DNA of 26,168 nucleotides from an uncultured Lachnospiraceae bacterium (GTDB lineage: Bacteria > Bacillota > Clostridia > Lachnospirales > Lachnospiraceae), in the NCBI GenBank assembly GCA_902783395.1, contig CACZRA010000102.1, positions 1-26,168 of the forward strand, read 5' to 3'. The stretch's first letter is position 1, and each line of letters begins with the position of its first letter. A program made the translations under genes and the position numbers. Of the stretch, positions 16,011 through 23,510 are shown one piece after another. The notes beneath the pieces are model-generated. The model was not told where the DNA came from. It saw nothing but the letters and a program-made list of their open reading frames with translations, and did not search any database.

Positions 16011-17039
16011 ATGAGATTAAAAGCCCTGATCTGTACAATTACATTCTGCATTCTGTTGTGCGCCTGCGGAAGCGACCCAACAGACAACAGCCAGATCGTT
16101 CTCACTACCGGCTTCGAAGAAGGCGAGCTTTTTTACGTAGGCGACAATAAATGCTATGTTCCCGAGGCAAAGGTATATATCCGTAATCTGGAAGACGGCT
16201 ACGAAAGCGTATACGGTGAAGATATCATGGAGCGGAGCGTAGGCGATACCTCCGTTTCCGATAAACTGACCTCTATGGCGCTGTCGCGTCTAGCAGAGGT
16301 GAAAGCTCTGGGCATACTCGCCTCTGACCGTGACATAACCCTGTCTGAGCGGGATATCGAAAAATGCGGCAAGGCTGCCGATCGTTATATGGGATCCCTG
16401 TCGGATGCCGACAGGAAGGATCTTGAGATAACTCCCGAGCTCCTTCTTTCGATGTATGAAGATTACGCACTGGCATATAATGTATACAATGATATAACCA
16501 AGGACGTTAATCCGGAGATATCAGACGATGAGGCACGCATCATAACCATACAGCGTATCCTCATTCCCAACGGAGATGAGGAGCAGGCCGCCCAGACTGC
16601 CAATATCATTTACGCAAAGCTTTCTGAAGGAGAAGGATTTGATACGCTCACAGACGAGTACAACGGATCCGGAGAATCAAAGTATTCCTTCGGCAAAGAT
16701 ACGGACGATTTTCCGCCCGATTTTGTAAACGCCTGTTTCGAGCTGTCTACAGATGAGGTTTCATCTCCCATCGTAACCGATGAAGGCATATCTATAGTAA
16801 AATGCCTTAGCTCATATGACAGGGAAAGGACCGATGCCAATAAGATAAGGCTCGTGAACGATCGCAAAAGCGAAGCATTCGACAAAGTATACAGCTCTTT
16901 TGTGAAGGAGCTTCAGACAAATTTTAATTCTGAGCTCTGGAACGGTCAGGAACTCTCCGACCGGAAACTCGACTCAGAGGAAAACTTCTTCAGGATCTAC
17001 GATGATGTCTTCGGTTCTCCTGACTTTTCTAAGTCCTGA
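16011..17039 (+). CDS. Lipoprotein with parvulin-type (PpiC/SurA-like) fold
   Basis: 342 residues. The N-terminus is a lipoprotein signal peptide (MRLKALICTITFCILLCAC) with lipobox LCAC, so Cys 19 should be lipidated and the protein anchored outside the membrane. The central part is alpha-helical and SurA/PrsA-like. The segment with ITIQRILIP, then a helix with AKLSEGEGFDTLTDEYN and a DFPPDFVNACFELSTDEVSSPIVTDEGISIVKCL stretch in two pieces is the parvulin pattern. It is likely a foldase or chaperone for exported proteins, perhaps without isomerase activity since the domain is short (inference). ATG 16011 is chosen because it gives a perfect signal peptide; a longer in-frame reading from 15843 lies over the divergent promoters. 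There is no ribosome binding site before 16011. Confidence 0.8.
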   Translation: MRLKALICTITFCILLCACGSDPTDNSQIVLTTGFEEGELFYVGDNKCYVPEAKVYIRNLEDGYESVYGEDIMERSVGDTSVSDKLTSMALSRLAEVKALGILASDRDITLSERDIEKCGKAADRYMGSLSDADRKDLEITPELLLSMYEDYALAYNVYNDITKDVNPEISDDEARIITIQRILIPNGDEEQAAQTANIIYAKLSEGEGFDTLTDEYNGSGESKYSFGKDTDDFPPDFVNACFELSTDEVSSPIVTDEGISIVKCLSSYDRERTDANKIRLVNDRKSEAFDKVYSSFVKELQTNFNSELWNGQELSDRKLDSEENFFRIYDDVFGSPDFSKS

Positions 17040-17066
17040 TCCCGAAATAAAGACCTCCGGGAATAA

Positions 17067-17093
17067 TTAGCACTCACCTCTTGACAGTGCTAA
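17067..17093. promoter_or_regulatory. CIRCE element (HrcA operator)
   Basis: TTAGCACTC, 9 bases, CAGTGCTAA: the CIRCE consensus with one mismatch (C for G in the second arm). HrcA would bind it and repress clpB until heat or protein stress titrates the repressor. The -35 of the clpB promoter lies within the element. Confidence 0.9.
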
Positions 17094-17109
17094 CAATCCG
17101 TTGTATCAT
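17081..17109 (+). promoter_or_regulatory. Sigma-A promoter of clpB
   Basis: TTGACA (17081-17086) overlaps the CIRCE spacer and right arm; a 17-base spacer leads to TATCAT (17104-17109). The start is expected near 17117, giving a leader of about 177 bases. Confidence 0.8.
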
Positions 17110-17134
17110 GTTTTCAAACAGATCATCCGTTTAC

Positions 17135-17237
17135 CGACCCGCCCTGATACACCTTCAAGACGGGTCGTTATTGCATAACGGCAGTTTAGGCAGGCGGCAT
17201 GATTCTTTTCGTCCCGGCGCTCGCTTCGCGCCTGACG
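17135..17237 (+). promoter_or_regulatory. Structured clpB 5' leader with two hairpins
   Basis: Hairpin 1 is CGACCCG (17135-17141) with CGGGTCG (17161-17167), a perfect 7-bp stem. Hairpin 2 is GGCGC (17216-17220) with GCGCC (17228-17232), extended by CGTC/GACG to 17210-17237. Neither is followed by a run of T, so termination is not supported. A role in mRNA stability or temperature response is possible but unproven. Confidence 0.4.
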
Positions 17238-17293
17238 GGGTATCTTCGGGATAATGTGCTGAAGCACCTTACAGCAGAAAGGAGAGCAGAGTA

Positions 17294-19876
17294 ATGAATA
17301 TTGACAAATTTACCCAGAATTCCATAAAAGCAGTAAACGGCTGCCAGAAGACAGCTCTTGAATACGGAAACCAGGAGATTGTACCTGCTCATCTCGTCTT
17401 CTCCCTGCTTACGATAGACGAATCGCTGATCAGAAGGCTCATAGAAAAGATGTGGATAGATGCGGACGAATTCACGCAGGATATCCTCAGGATAATAGAA
17501 AAGCGTCCCAAGGTACAGGGCGGCGAGCCCTACATGGGCCAGGAGCTGAATAAGATCCTTCTCCAGGCTCCGGACGAGGCAAAGGCTATGGGGGATTCAT
17601 ACGTATCCGTTGAGCATCTGTTTCTTGCCGTTATCAGGCATCCGGGAAAGGAACTCAAGGAAATATTGAAGGATTACGGGATCACAAGAGACCATTTTCT
17701 TCAGGTCCTTTCGGAAGTACGCGGCAACCAGAGCGTAAACACGGACAATCCCGAAGACACCTATGACGTGCTTGAGAAATACGGTACCAACCTGGTCGCA
17801 CGGGCAAGGGAGCAGAAGCTTGATCCGGTCATAGGACGGGACAGCGAGATACGTAATATGATCCTCATCCTGTCCCGCAAGACAAAAAACAACCCGGTTC
17901 TCATAGGTGAACCCGGTGTCGGAAAGACCGCAGCAGTTGAAGGACTCGCCCAGAGAATAGTCGCCGGCGATGTCCCTGAAGCTCTGAAGGATAAAGAAAT
18001 ATTCTCACTTGATATGGGTGCTCTGGTGGCAGGCGCCAAATACAGAGGTGAATTTGAGGAAAGGCTGAAGGCTGTTCTCGAGGAGGTCAGAAAATCCGAC
18101 GGACGGGTCATACTGTTCATAGACGAGCTGCATCTTATAGTAGGCGCCGGAAAGACCGACGGGGCAATGGATGCCGGAAACATGCTTAAGCCCATGCTTG
18201 CAAGAGGCGAGCTTCACTGCATAGGCGCCACTACCCTTGATGAATACCGGGAATACATAGAAAAAGACAAGGCTCTGGAGCGCCGTTTCCAGCCGGTCCT
18301 TGTGGATGAACCGTCGGTGGAAGATACGATATCGATTCTCCGCGGAATAAAAGACCGTTATGAAGTATATCACAGCGTAAAGATCGCGGATTCCGCACTG
18401 GTAGCAGCCGCTGTCCTGTCTCATCGGTATATTTCGGACAGATTCCTTCCTGATAAGGCGATCGATCTTGTTGACGAGGCCTGCGCTTCGATAAAAACGG
18501 AAATGGATTCAATGCCCGCAGAACTCGATGAAATGCGTAGGCGTCTGACTCAGATGCAGATAGAAGAGACTGCCCTTAAAAAGGAAAAGGATAATGCATC
18601 TAAACAGAGACTTTCCGAATTGCAAAAGGATATCTCGGAGCTCAATGAACAGTTTCAGAGTGACAAGGCAAAATGGGACACGGAAAAGCAGAGTGTGGGA
18701 CGTCTGTCCGAATTAAGGGAACAGATAGAATCCGTTAATAATGAGATACAGATAGCCCAGAGGCAGGGGGATCTTGAAAAAGCCGCCAAGCTCCGGTACG
18801 GCGATCTGCCGTCACTGCAGTCAGAGCTGGAAGCCGCGGAGGAATCCCTGCGGAGCAGGGATATATCGATGGTACATGAGTCGGTCACCGAAGAAGAGAT
18901 CGCCACCATAGTATCACGCTGGACGGGAATACCCGTTTCCAAGCTTAATGAGGGCGAGCGCGAAAAAGTTCTTCATTTGGGAGACACCCTTCACAAGCGG
19001 GTCATAGGCCAGAATGATGCCGTTGATAAAGTCGTGGATGCCATCATAAGATCGAGGGCCGGAATAAAAGATCCTACAAAACCCATAGGCAGCTTTCTGT
19101 TCCTGGGACCTACGGGTGTCGGCAAAACAGAGCTGGCCAAAGCCCTTGCGGAAGCACTTTTCGACGATGAAAACAATATCGTGCGCATAGATATGTCGGA
19201 ATACATGGAAAAATTCTCCGTATCCAGACTTATAGGTGCTCCTCCCGGATATGTAGGATACGACGAAGGCGGACAGCTGACGGAAGCCGTACGGCGGCAT
19301 CCTTATTCCGTGGTCCTTTTCGATGAGATAGAGAAAGCCCACCCTGATGTCTTCAATGTCCTGCTGCAGGTACTGGATGACGGCAGGATCACGGATTCGC
19401 AGGGCCGCACCGTTGACTTTAAGAATACGATACTGATAATGACCTCAAATATCGGCTCTCAATACCTTCTTGACGGCATTGATGATTCGGGAAATATCAG
19501 CAGGGATGCACATGAATCCGTAGATGCCGAGCTTCGGGCTCATTTCAGGCCGGAATTTCTGAACCGTCTCGATGAGATAATCGAATTCAGGCCGCTGACA
19601 AAGGCAAATATCAGAGGTATCGTAGAGCTTCTCATAGCTGATACGAATAAGCGGCTGGCCGATAAACAGTTATCGATCGCCCTTACGGATGAAGCCAGGA
19701 AATTCATAGTTGACGGGGGATATGACCCGGTATACGGCGCACGTCCTTTGAAACGTTTCATGCAGAAAAACGTTGAAACGCTCGCTGCCAGAGCAATACT
19801 TTCAGACGGCGCGGGAGAAGGCGATGTGATCAATATAGATTTCGAAAACGGAAATCTAACCGCACATATCAACTGA
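17294..19876 (+). CDS. clpB: ATP-dependent disaggregase ClpB
   Basis: 860 residues, the normal ClpB length. In order: an N-domain (1-145), AAA+ domain 1 with Walker A GEPGVGKT (205-212) and Walker B LFIDELH, a long coiled-coil M-domain (about 405-525) that separates ClpB from ClpA and ClpC, and AAA+ domain 2 with Walker A GPTGVGKT (about 605-612), VVLFDEIEKAHPDV and a C-terminal small domain with YDPVYGARPLKR. It threads aggregated proteins through a hexameric pore in concert with DnaK. The AGGAG 9-10 bases upstream supports ATG 17294. Control by HrcA through the CIRCE element is clear from the promoter. It meets the GtrA gene tail to tail 7 bases later with no obvious terminator. Confidence 0.97.
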   Translation: MNIDKFTQNSIKAVNGCQKTALEYGNQEIVPAHLVFSLLTIDESLIRRLIEKMWIDADEFTQDILRIIEKRPKVQGGEPYMGQELNKILLQAPDEAKAMGDSYVSVEHLFLAVIRHPGKELKEILKDYGITRDHFLQVLSEVRGNQSVNTDNPEDTYDVLEKYGTNLVARAREQKLDPVIGRDSEIRNMILILSRKTKNNPVLIGEPGVGKTAAVEGLAQRIVAGDVPEALKDKEIFSLDMGALVAGAKYRGEFEERLKAVLEEVRKSDGRVILFIDELHLIVGAGKTDGAMDAGNMLKPMLARGELHCIGATTLDEYREYIEKDKALERRFQPVLVDEPSVEDTISILRGIKDRYEVYHSVKIADSALVAAAVLSHRYISDRFLPDKAIDLVDEACASIKTEMDSMPAELDEMRRRLTQMQIEETALKKEKDNASKQRLSELQKDISELNEQFQSDKAKWDTEKQSVGRLSELREQIESVNNEIQIAQRQGDLEKAAKLRYGDLPSLQSELEAAEESLRSRDISMVHESVTEEEIATIVSRWTGIPVSKLNEGEREKVLHLGDTLHKRVIGQNDAVDKVVDAIIRSRAGIKDPTKPIGSFLFLGPTGVGKTELAKALAEALFDDENNIVRIDMSEYMEKFSVSRLIGAPPGYVGYDEGGQLTEAVRRHPYSVVLFDEIEKAHPDVFNVLLQVLDDGRITDSQGRTVDFKNTILIMTSNIGSQYLLDGIDDSGNISRDAHESVDAELRAHFRPEFLNRLDEIIEFRPLTKANIRGIVELLIADTNKRLADKQLSIALTDEARKFIVDGGYDPVYGARPLKRFMQKNVETLAARAILSDGAGEGDVINIDFENGNLTAHIN

Positions 19877-19883
19877 GAACATT

Positions 19884-20351
19884 TCAGGCCTTAAACGCCC
19901 AGAGCTTGTTAAGCAGAAAGTTTACGGGAACGCTGATGACCAGATTCAGCAGAGGCGCGACATACTTTGATATCCCCGCCACGTCCACCCATATATATGA
20001 CAGGACATTGGCAAGCAGCAAGCCCGTGACGGCATAGGAAACATAGGTTTTAAAAAGTGCCGCCCATAGGTTTCTTTTCTCTCCGTCACGGGCTGTAAAA
20101 ACATATTTATTGTTCCAGAAAAAGGACCAGGCAACGCTCAGGATAAAGGCTGTGATATTGGCGGCAAAATAATCCCACGAAAGCTCAAACGGCGATAATA
20201 CAAGCAGAACCGCTACATTTATCGCGTAGCTCAACAGCGTGTTGGAGACGCCTACTATACCGAACTTGACAAACTGGATAACGGCTCTCTCCCTGCTCTC
20301 CGAGAGTCTGATATGAAAAAAGGAAAGTAAAGTCTTGATAAATCCGTCCAT
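19884..20351 (-). CDS. GtrA-family membrane protein
   Basis: 155 residues with four membrane helices. GtrA-family hallmarks are VKFGIVGVSNTLLSYAINV in the first helix, the WSFFWNNKYVF loop, and the final VNFLLNKLWAFK. GtrA-like proteins are thought to move or help move lipid-linked sugars in cell-surface polysaccharide synthesis. No glycosyltransferase partner is near, so the actual substrate is unknown. The gene starts 9 bases after the ECF S gene and is probably in its operon. Its ribosome binding site is weak (a G-rich run upstream inside the preceding gene's end). Confidence 0.88.
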   Translation of the reverse strand: MDGFIKTLLSFFHIRLSESRERAVIQFVKFGIVGVSNTLLSYAINVAVLLVLSPFELSWDYFAANITAFILSVAWSFFWNNKYVFTARDGEKRNLWAALFKTYVSYAVTGLLLANVLSYIWVDVAGISKYVAPLLNLVISVPVNFLLNKLWAFKA

Positions 20352-20360
20352 ATCAGATGA

Positions 20361-20924
20361 TCATCCGCCCCCGGTATTGGTATTATCCGACGGCTTGCCT
20401 GCCACTGCGGAATATGCGACAGCAAGAGCCGACCCCATTATCCCTATCACGATCGTATTTCCGATAAACGCAAAGAACCCCTGGGCAAACACCTTGTTTA
20501 CCGGCTCCTGATAGACGAGTATGTCCAACACCGGAGCTGCGGCTATCCATGCCACGGCATTTGCCGCCGCCTGGATAACGTTGAAATAGATGATCGATAC
20601 GGGATTTGCAAAATTTCCGTCCTTTATGGCGTATTTATTATGGAATAAGCCGATGCATAATCCAACGACCGCCTCCGGAAAGACCCAGCTCCACCATATT
20701 GATCCGTAGAAGATCACATCCCCTATGGCATGTCCCAGCAATCCGGTCAGGGCACCTGCGATCGGACCGAATACTCCCGCAATAAAAGCAAGAACAGCCA
20801 TTCTGGGCTGAAGTGCCGTTTTAGGAACAAATCCGAGAGGGATCTCTACCGTAGTCAAAACAACAAAAAGAGCCGTTCCGATACCCGTAGCAACGACTTC
20901 CCTTTTGCCGAACAGCTGCTTCAT
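20361..20924 (-). CDS. ECF transporter S component, UPF0397-like
   Basis: 187 residues from ATG 20924, which has GGAGGAG just upstream; an earlier ATG (20945) would precede that site. Six hydrophobic helices and the family motifs are visible: VVATGIGTALFVVL, PRMAVLAFIAGVFGPIAGALTGLLGHAIGD in parts, and YGSIWWSWV. This matches the UPF0397 group of energy-coupling factor substrate-binding membrane subunits, which dock to a shared EcfAAT module. The window has no EcfA or EcfT genes, so it must use a module encoded elsewhere. The vitamin or metabolite bound cannot be told from the sequence. The leader is short and I see no riboswitch. Confidence 0.88.
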   Translation of the reverse strand: MKQLFGKREVVATGIGTALFVVLTTVEIPLGFVPKTALQPRMAVLAFIAGVFGPIAGALTGLLGHAIGDVIFYGSIWWSWVFPEAVVGLCIGLFHNKYAIKDGNFANPVSIIYFNVIQAAANAVAWIAAAPVLDILVYQEPVNKVFAQGFFAFIGNTIVIGIMGSALAVAYSAVAGKPSDNTNTGGG

Positions 20925-20951
20925 CTTCTCCTCCGTTATCATCACTGCATT

Positions 20952-20957
20952 ATTATA
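20952..20957 (-). promoter_or_regulatory. -10 element of the ECF S-gtrA operon
   Basis: A perfect TATAAT on the minus strand about 28 bases before the start codon. No convincing -35 was found at 16-18 bases. Confidence 0.4.
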
Positions 20958-21041
20958 GGATTAAGTCGCCATAAGTACTGAATCACTATTTTGATCATTA
21001 TATATTATTACCATCAATATCTCAAAGTTTTCTTCTGTCCG

Positions 21042-21070
21042 TTTTAAGGGACATATATCGGCCTTATACT
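21042..21070 (+). promoter_or_regulatory. Possible promoter of the AmmeMemoRadiSam operon
   Basis: TATACT at 21065-21070 with a weak -35 (TTTTAA, 21042-21047) at 17 bases. The -35 lies in the loop of a small inverted repeat TGTCC/GGACA, a possible operator. Confidence 0.4.
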
Positions 21071-21119
21071 ATATCCCGAAAGATAAAGAGGACAAAACAA
21101 AGAACAGGAGGAACACAAA

Positions 21120-21314
21120 ATGACAATGCTCATAGCGATAGTATTTAACATATTGATACTGCTTTACTTTGGTAGTAAAGTTGAAATAGCGTATATATTT
21201 ACCGATTGCCTTGCAAAGGATCCTGACATTTCCATGTCCGTCGGCCCGTCTGCTTCCGTAAGACGCAGACGTGACGGTTCAAAGGTCAGAAGGAAAAAGG
21301 GCAGGGCTGCATAA
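21120..21314 (+). CDS. Small membrane protein with a basic tail (64 aa)
   Basis: ATG 21120 has AGGAGGA 7 bases upstream, so it is very likely translated. One N-terminal membrane helix (about 3-17, MLIAIVFNILILLYF) is followed by a polar region and a strongly basic end (RRRRDG, RRKKGRAA), predicting a cytosolic C-terminus. No family is recognised. It ends 11 bases before the AmmeMemoRadiSam B-A gene and shares its promoter, so it may anchor or assist that system (inference). Confidence 0.65.
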   Translation: MTMLIAIVFNILILLYFGSKVEIAYIFTDCLAKDPDISMSVGPSASVRRRRDGSKVRRKKGRAA

Positions 21315-21325
21315 GGAGGAAGGAC

Positions 21326-22672
21326 ATGCCCGTTATAGAAGCTTACATGGTGCCTCATCCACCGATAGCCGTCCCCGAGGTCGGACGGGGTGAGGAGGAG
21401 AAGATACGTCCGACACTTAACGCCTTCAGGCGCATAGCCGAACGTATTGCCGAAATACAGCCTGACACGATAATCGTGACATCGCCTCATGCAACTATGT
21501 ATTCGGATTATTTCCATATATCTCCGGGAGATGGAGCCCGCGGCAGCCTCGGCAGCTTCAACGCGCCTCAGGTGACTTTCGATGTAAAGTATGATACCGA
21601 TCTTGTGCGAAAGATCACGGATGCCGCAGAAAGAGCCGGTATCCCTGCCGGAACAGACGGGGAGCGCGACCCGCGTCTGGACCACGGGACCATGGTCCCT
21701 CTGTATTTCATTAATAAAAAATATACAGACTACAGGCTTGTCCGGATAGGATTATCAGGATATTCCCTCGATGTGCATAAAAGCCTGGGAAGGGCGATCG
21801 ACAGTGCCGCAGACAGGACGGACAAAAAGATAGTCATTATAGCAAGCGGAGATCTTTCGCATTGCCAGAAGGAGGACGGTCCATACGGCTTCAAACCCGA
21901 AGGACCGGAATATGACCGCAGACTGATGGATGTGATGGAACGCTGCGCCCTGTCCGAGCTTACCGGCTTCAGCGAAGATTTTCTCGACCGGAGTCAGGAA
22001 TGCGGACACAGATCGTTCGTCATCATGAGCGGCATTCTTTATTCCCACAGTGTTACGAGTGAAGTATTGTCGCACGAAGCTACCTTCGGAGTGGGCTACG
22101 GGCTCGCGATCTTCAGGATCGATGATAAAAATGACGAAGCTGAACAAAGAAAGGACAATGATGCCATGGATGCCTATGTCAAGCTTGCAAGGGATACGAT
22201 ATTCAGTCATGTAAAAGGAGAAAAGCTTCCGGATCTTTCCGGTCTTCCGGAGGAGATGATGCACACCCGCGCCGGGGCTTTTGTATCGGTGCATGAGTTC
22301 GGAATGCTGAGGGGATGTATCGGAACGATCTCGGCAACCTGTGATAACGTGGCAGAAGAAATAAGGGAAAATGCTGTTTCCGCGGTATCAAGAGACCCCA
22401 GATTTTCTCCCGTGAAGGAAAGCGAACTGGAAGACCTTGAGATCAATGTGGATGTTCTCGGCGAAGCAGAGCCGGTCGCTTCCCCTGACGAACTCGATGT
22501 AAAGCGCTACGGGGTGATAGTATCCAACGGTATGCGCCGGGGTCTGCTCCTTCCTGATCTGGACGGTGTTGATACAGTAGAGCAGCAGATAAGCATCGCC
22601 AGACAGAAGGCCGGGATAGGCCCCTCCGAAAAGATAGAGCTTCAGCGTTTTGAGGTAGTAAGACATGTCTGA
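21326..22672 (+). CDS. AmmeMemoRadiSam system fused protein B-A (MEMO1-like plus AMMECR1)
   Basis: 448 residues with a strong AAGGAGG site upstream. The N-terminal half (about 1-265) is the system's B protein, a MEMO1/LigB-type fold related to class III extradiol dioxygenases, with the characteristic His 11 (PHPP), His 55 (TSPH), His 120 (LDHGTMVPL) and His 179 (ASGDLSH); a metal site is likely. The C-terminal half (about 280-448) is the AMMECR1 (A) domain, with LRGCIGT at 328-334 and DPRFSPV near 357-363. In many genomes A and B are separate; here they are fused. The radical SAM partner starts 8 bases inside its end. The reaction performed by this three-part system is not established to my knowledge. 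Confidence 0.93.
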   Translation: MPVIEAYMVPHPPIAVPEVGRGEEEKIRPTLNAFRRIAERIAEIQPDTIIVTSPHATMYSDYFHISPGDGARGSLGSFNAPQVTFDVKYDTDLVRKITDAAERAGIPAGTDGERDPRLDHGTMVPLYFINKKYTDYRLVRIGLSGYSLDVHKSLGRAIDSAADRTDKKIVIIASGDLSHCQKEDGPYGFKPEGPEYDRRLMDVMERCALSELTGFSEDFLDRSQECGHRSFVIMSGILYSHSVTSEVLSHEATFGVGYGLAIFRIDDKNDEAEQRKDNDAMDAYVKLARDTIFSHVKGEKLPDLSGLPEEMMHTRAGAFVSVHEFGMLRGCIGTISATCDNVAEEIRENAVSAVSRDPRFSPVKESELEDLEINVDVLGEAEPVASPDELDVKRYGVIVSNGMRRGLLLPDLDGVDTVEQQISIARQKAGIGPSEKIELQRFEVVRHV

Positions 22673-23510
22673 CAGCCAATATACCGTATGTAACGTGTGT
22701 CCTCATCACTGCAGGCTTTCGCAGGGCCGGACCGGACTTTGTAAAGCGCGGCACAATAACAACGGAAGGATAGAACCTGTCCGTTACGGATCGATAACCT
22801 CGATGGCTTTGGATCCCATAGAGAAAAAGCCCCTCGCCGGATTCATGCCGGGAAAAAATATCCTGTCCGTCGGAAGCTTCGGCTGCAACATGATCTGTTC
22901 CTTCTGCCAGAATCACGAGATATCCCAGGTCGGGATAAAAGACGCAAGGCATACGGATATAATTTCCGCCTCCGAGCTCAGAGATATAGCTGTGGATCTC
23001 AGCCGTTCAGGGAATAACGTCGGTGTGGCGTTCACCTACAACGAGCCTCTTATCTCATATGAGTTCGTCCTTGAAACGTCAAAGCTTGTAAAAGAAGCAG
23101 GTCTCGTAAACGTCCTTGTAACAAACGGCAATATCGAACAGGAAGTTCTGTCGGAGGTGCTGCCTTATATTGACGCAATGAACATAGATCTTAAGGTGTT
23201 CTCGGAAGAAGGCTACCGCTCTCTCGGAGGTGATCTTGAAACGGTAAAACGCTTTATCAAAACCGCATCCGTCTCTTCACATGTCGAACTCACCACCCTT
23301 ATCGTTCCCGATCTCAGCGATGATGAGGAAGATATGGAAAAAGAGGCCTCATGGATCGCAGGGATCGATCCCGGGATAACGCTTCATATTACGAGATTCT
23401 TTCCGCAGTACAGGATGACAGACAGAGCTCCTACTGACATAGCTCTCATGAGACGCCTTCAGACGATCGCTTCCGATCATCTGAAGCATGTCCGTCTGGG
23501 CAATGTTTAG
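22665..23510 (+). CDS. AmmeMemoRadiSam system radical SAM enzyme
   Basis: 281 residues, somewhat short for the family. The ATG overlaps the end of the B-A gene by 8 bases and GAGG lies upstream. The radical SAM motif CNMICSFC has Cys 74, 78 and 81 binding the 4Fe-4S cluster that cleaves S-adenosylmethionine. The N-terminus has four more Cys (9, 12, 16, 26) in CNVCPHHC and LCKAR, typical of this family and able to hold a second metal site. DPIEKKPL and TYNEPLISYEF are further family motifs. It resembles pyruvate formate-lyase activating enzymes, so it could make a glycyl-type or substrate radical, but no partner protein other than B-A is suggested by the context. Its stop overlaps the convergent larC by 3 bases. 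Confidence 0.92.
   Translation: MSDSQYTVCNVCPHHCRLSQGRTGLCKARHNNNGRIEPVRYGSITSMALDPIEKKPLAGFMPGKNILSVGSFGCNMICSFCQNHEISQVGIKDARHTDIISASELRDIAVDLSRSGNNVGVAFTYNEPLISYEFVLETSKLVKEAGLVNVLVTNGNIEQEVLSEVLPYIDAMNIDLKVFSEEGYRSLGGDLETVKRFIKTASVSSHVELTTLIVPDLSDDEEDMEKEASWIAGIDPGITLHITRFFPQYRMTDRAPTDIALMRRLQTIASDHLKHVRLGNV

Noticed and set aside
18005..18424. 139-codon minus-strand frame
   Set aside because: Antisense to clpB, one of several such frames caused by its codon bias.
20925..21119. Riboswitch upstream of the ECF S component
   Set aside because: The -10 element leaves a leader of only about 20 bases, too short for an aptamer.
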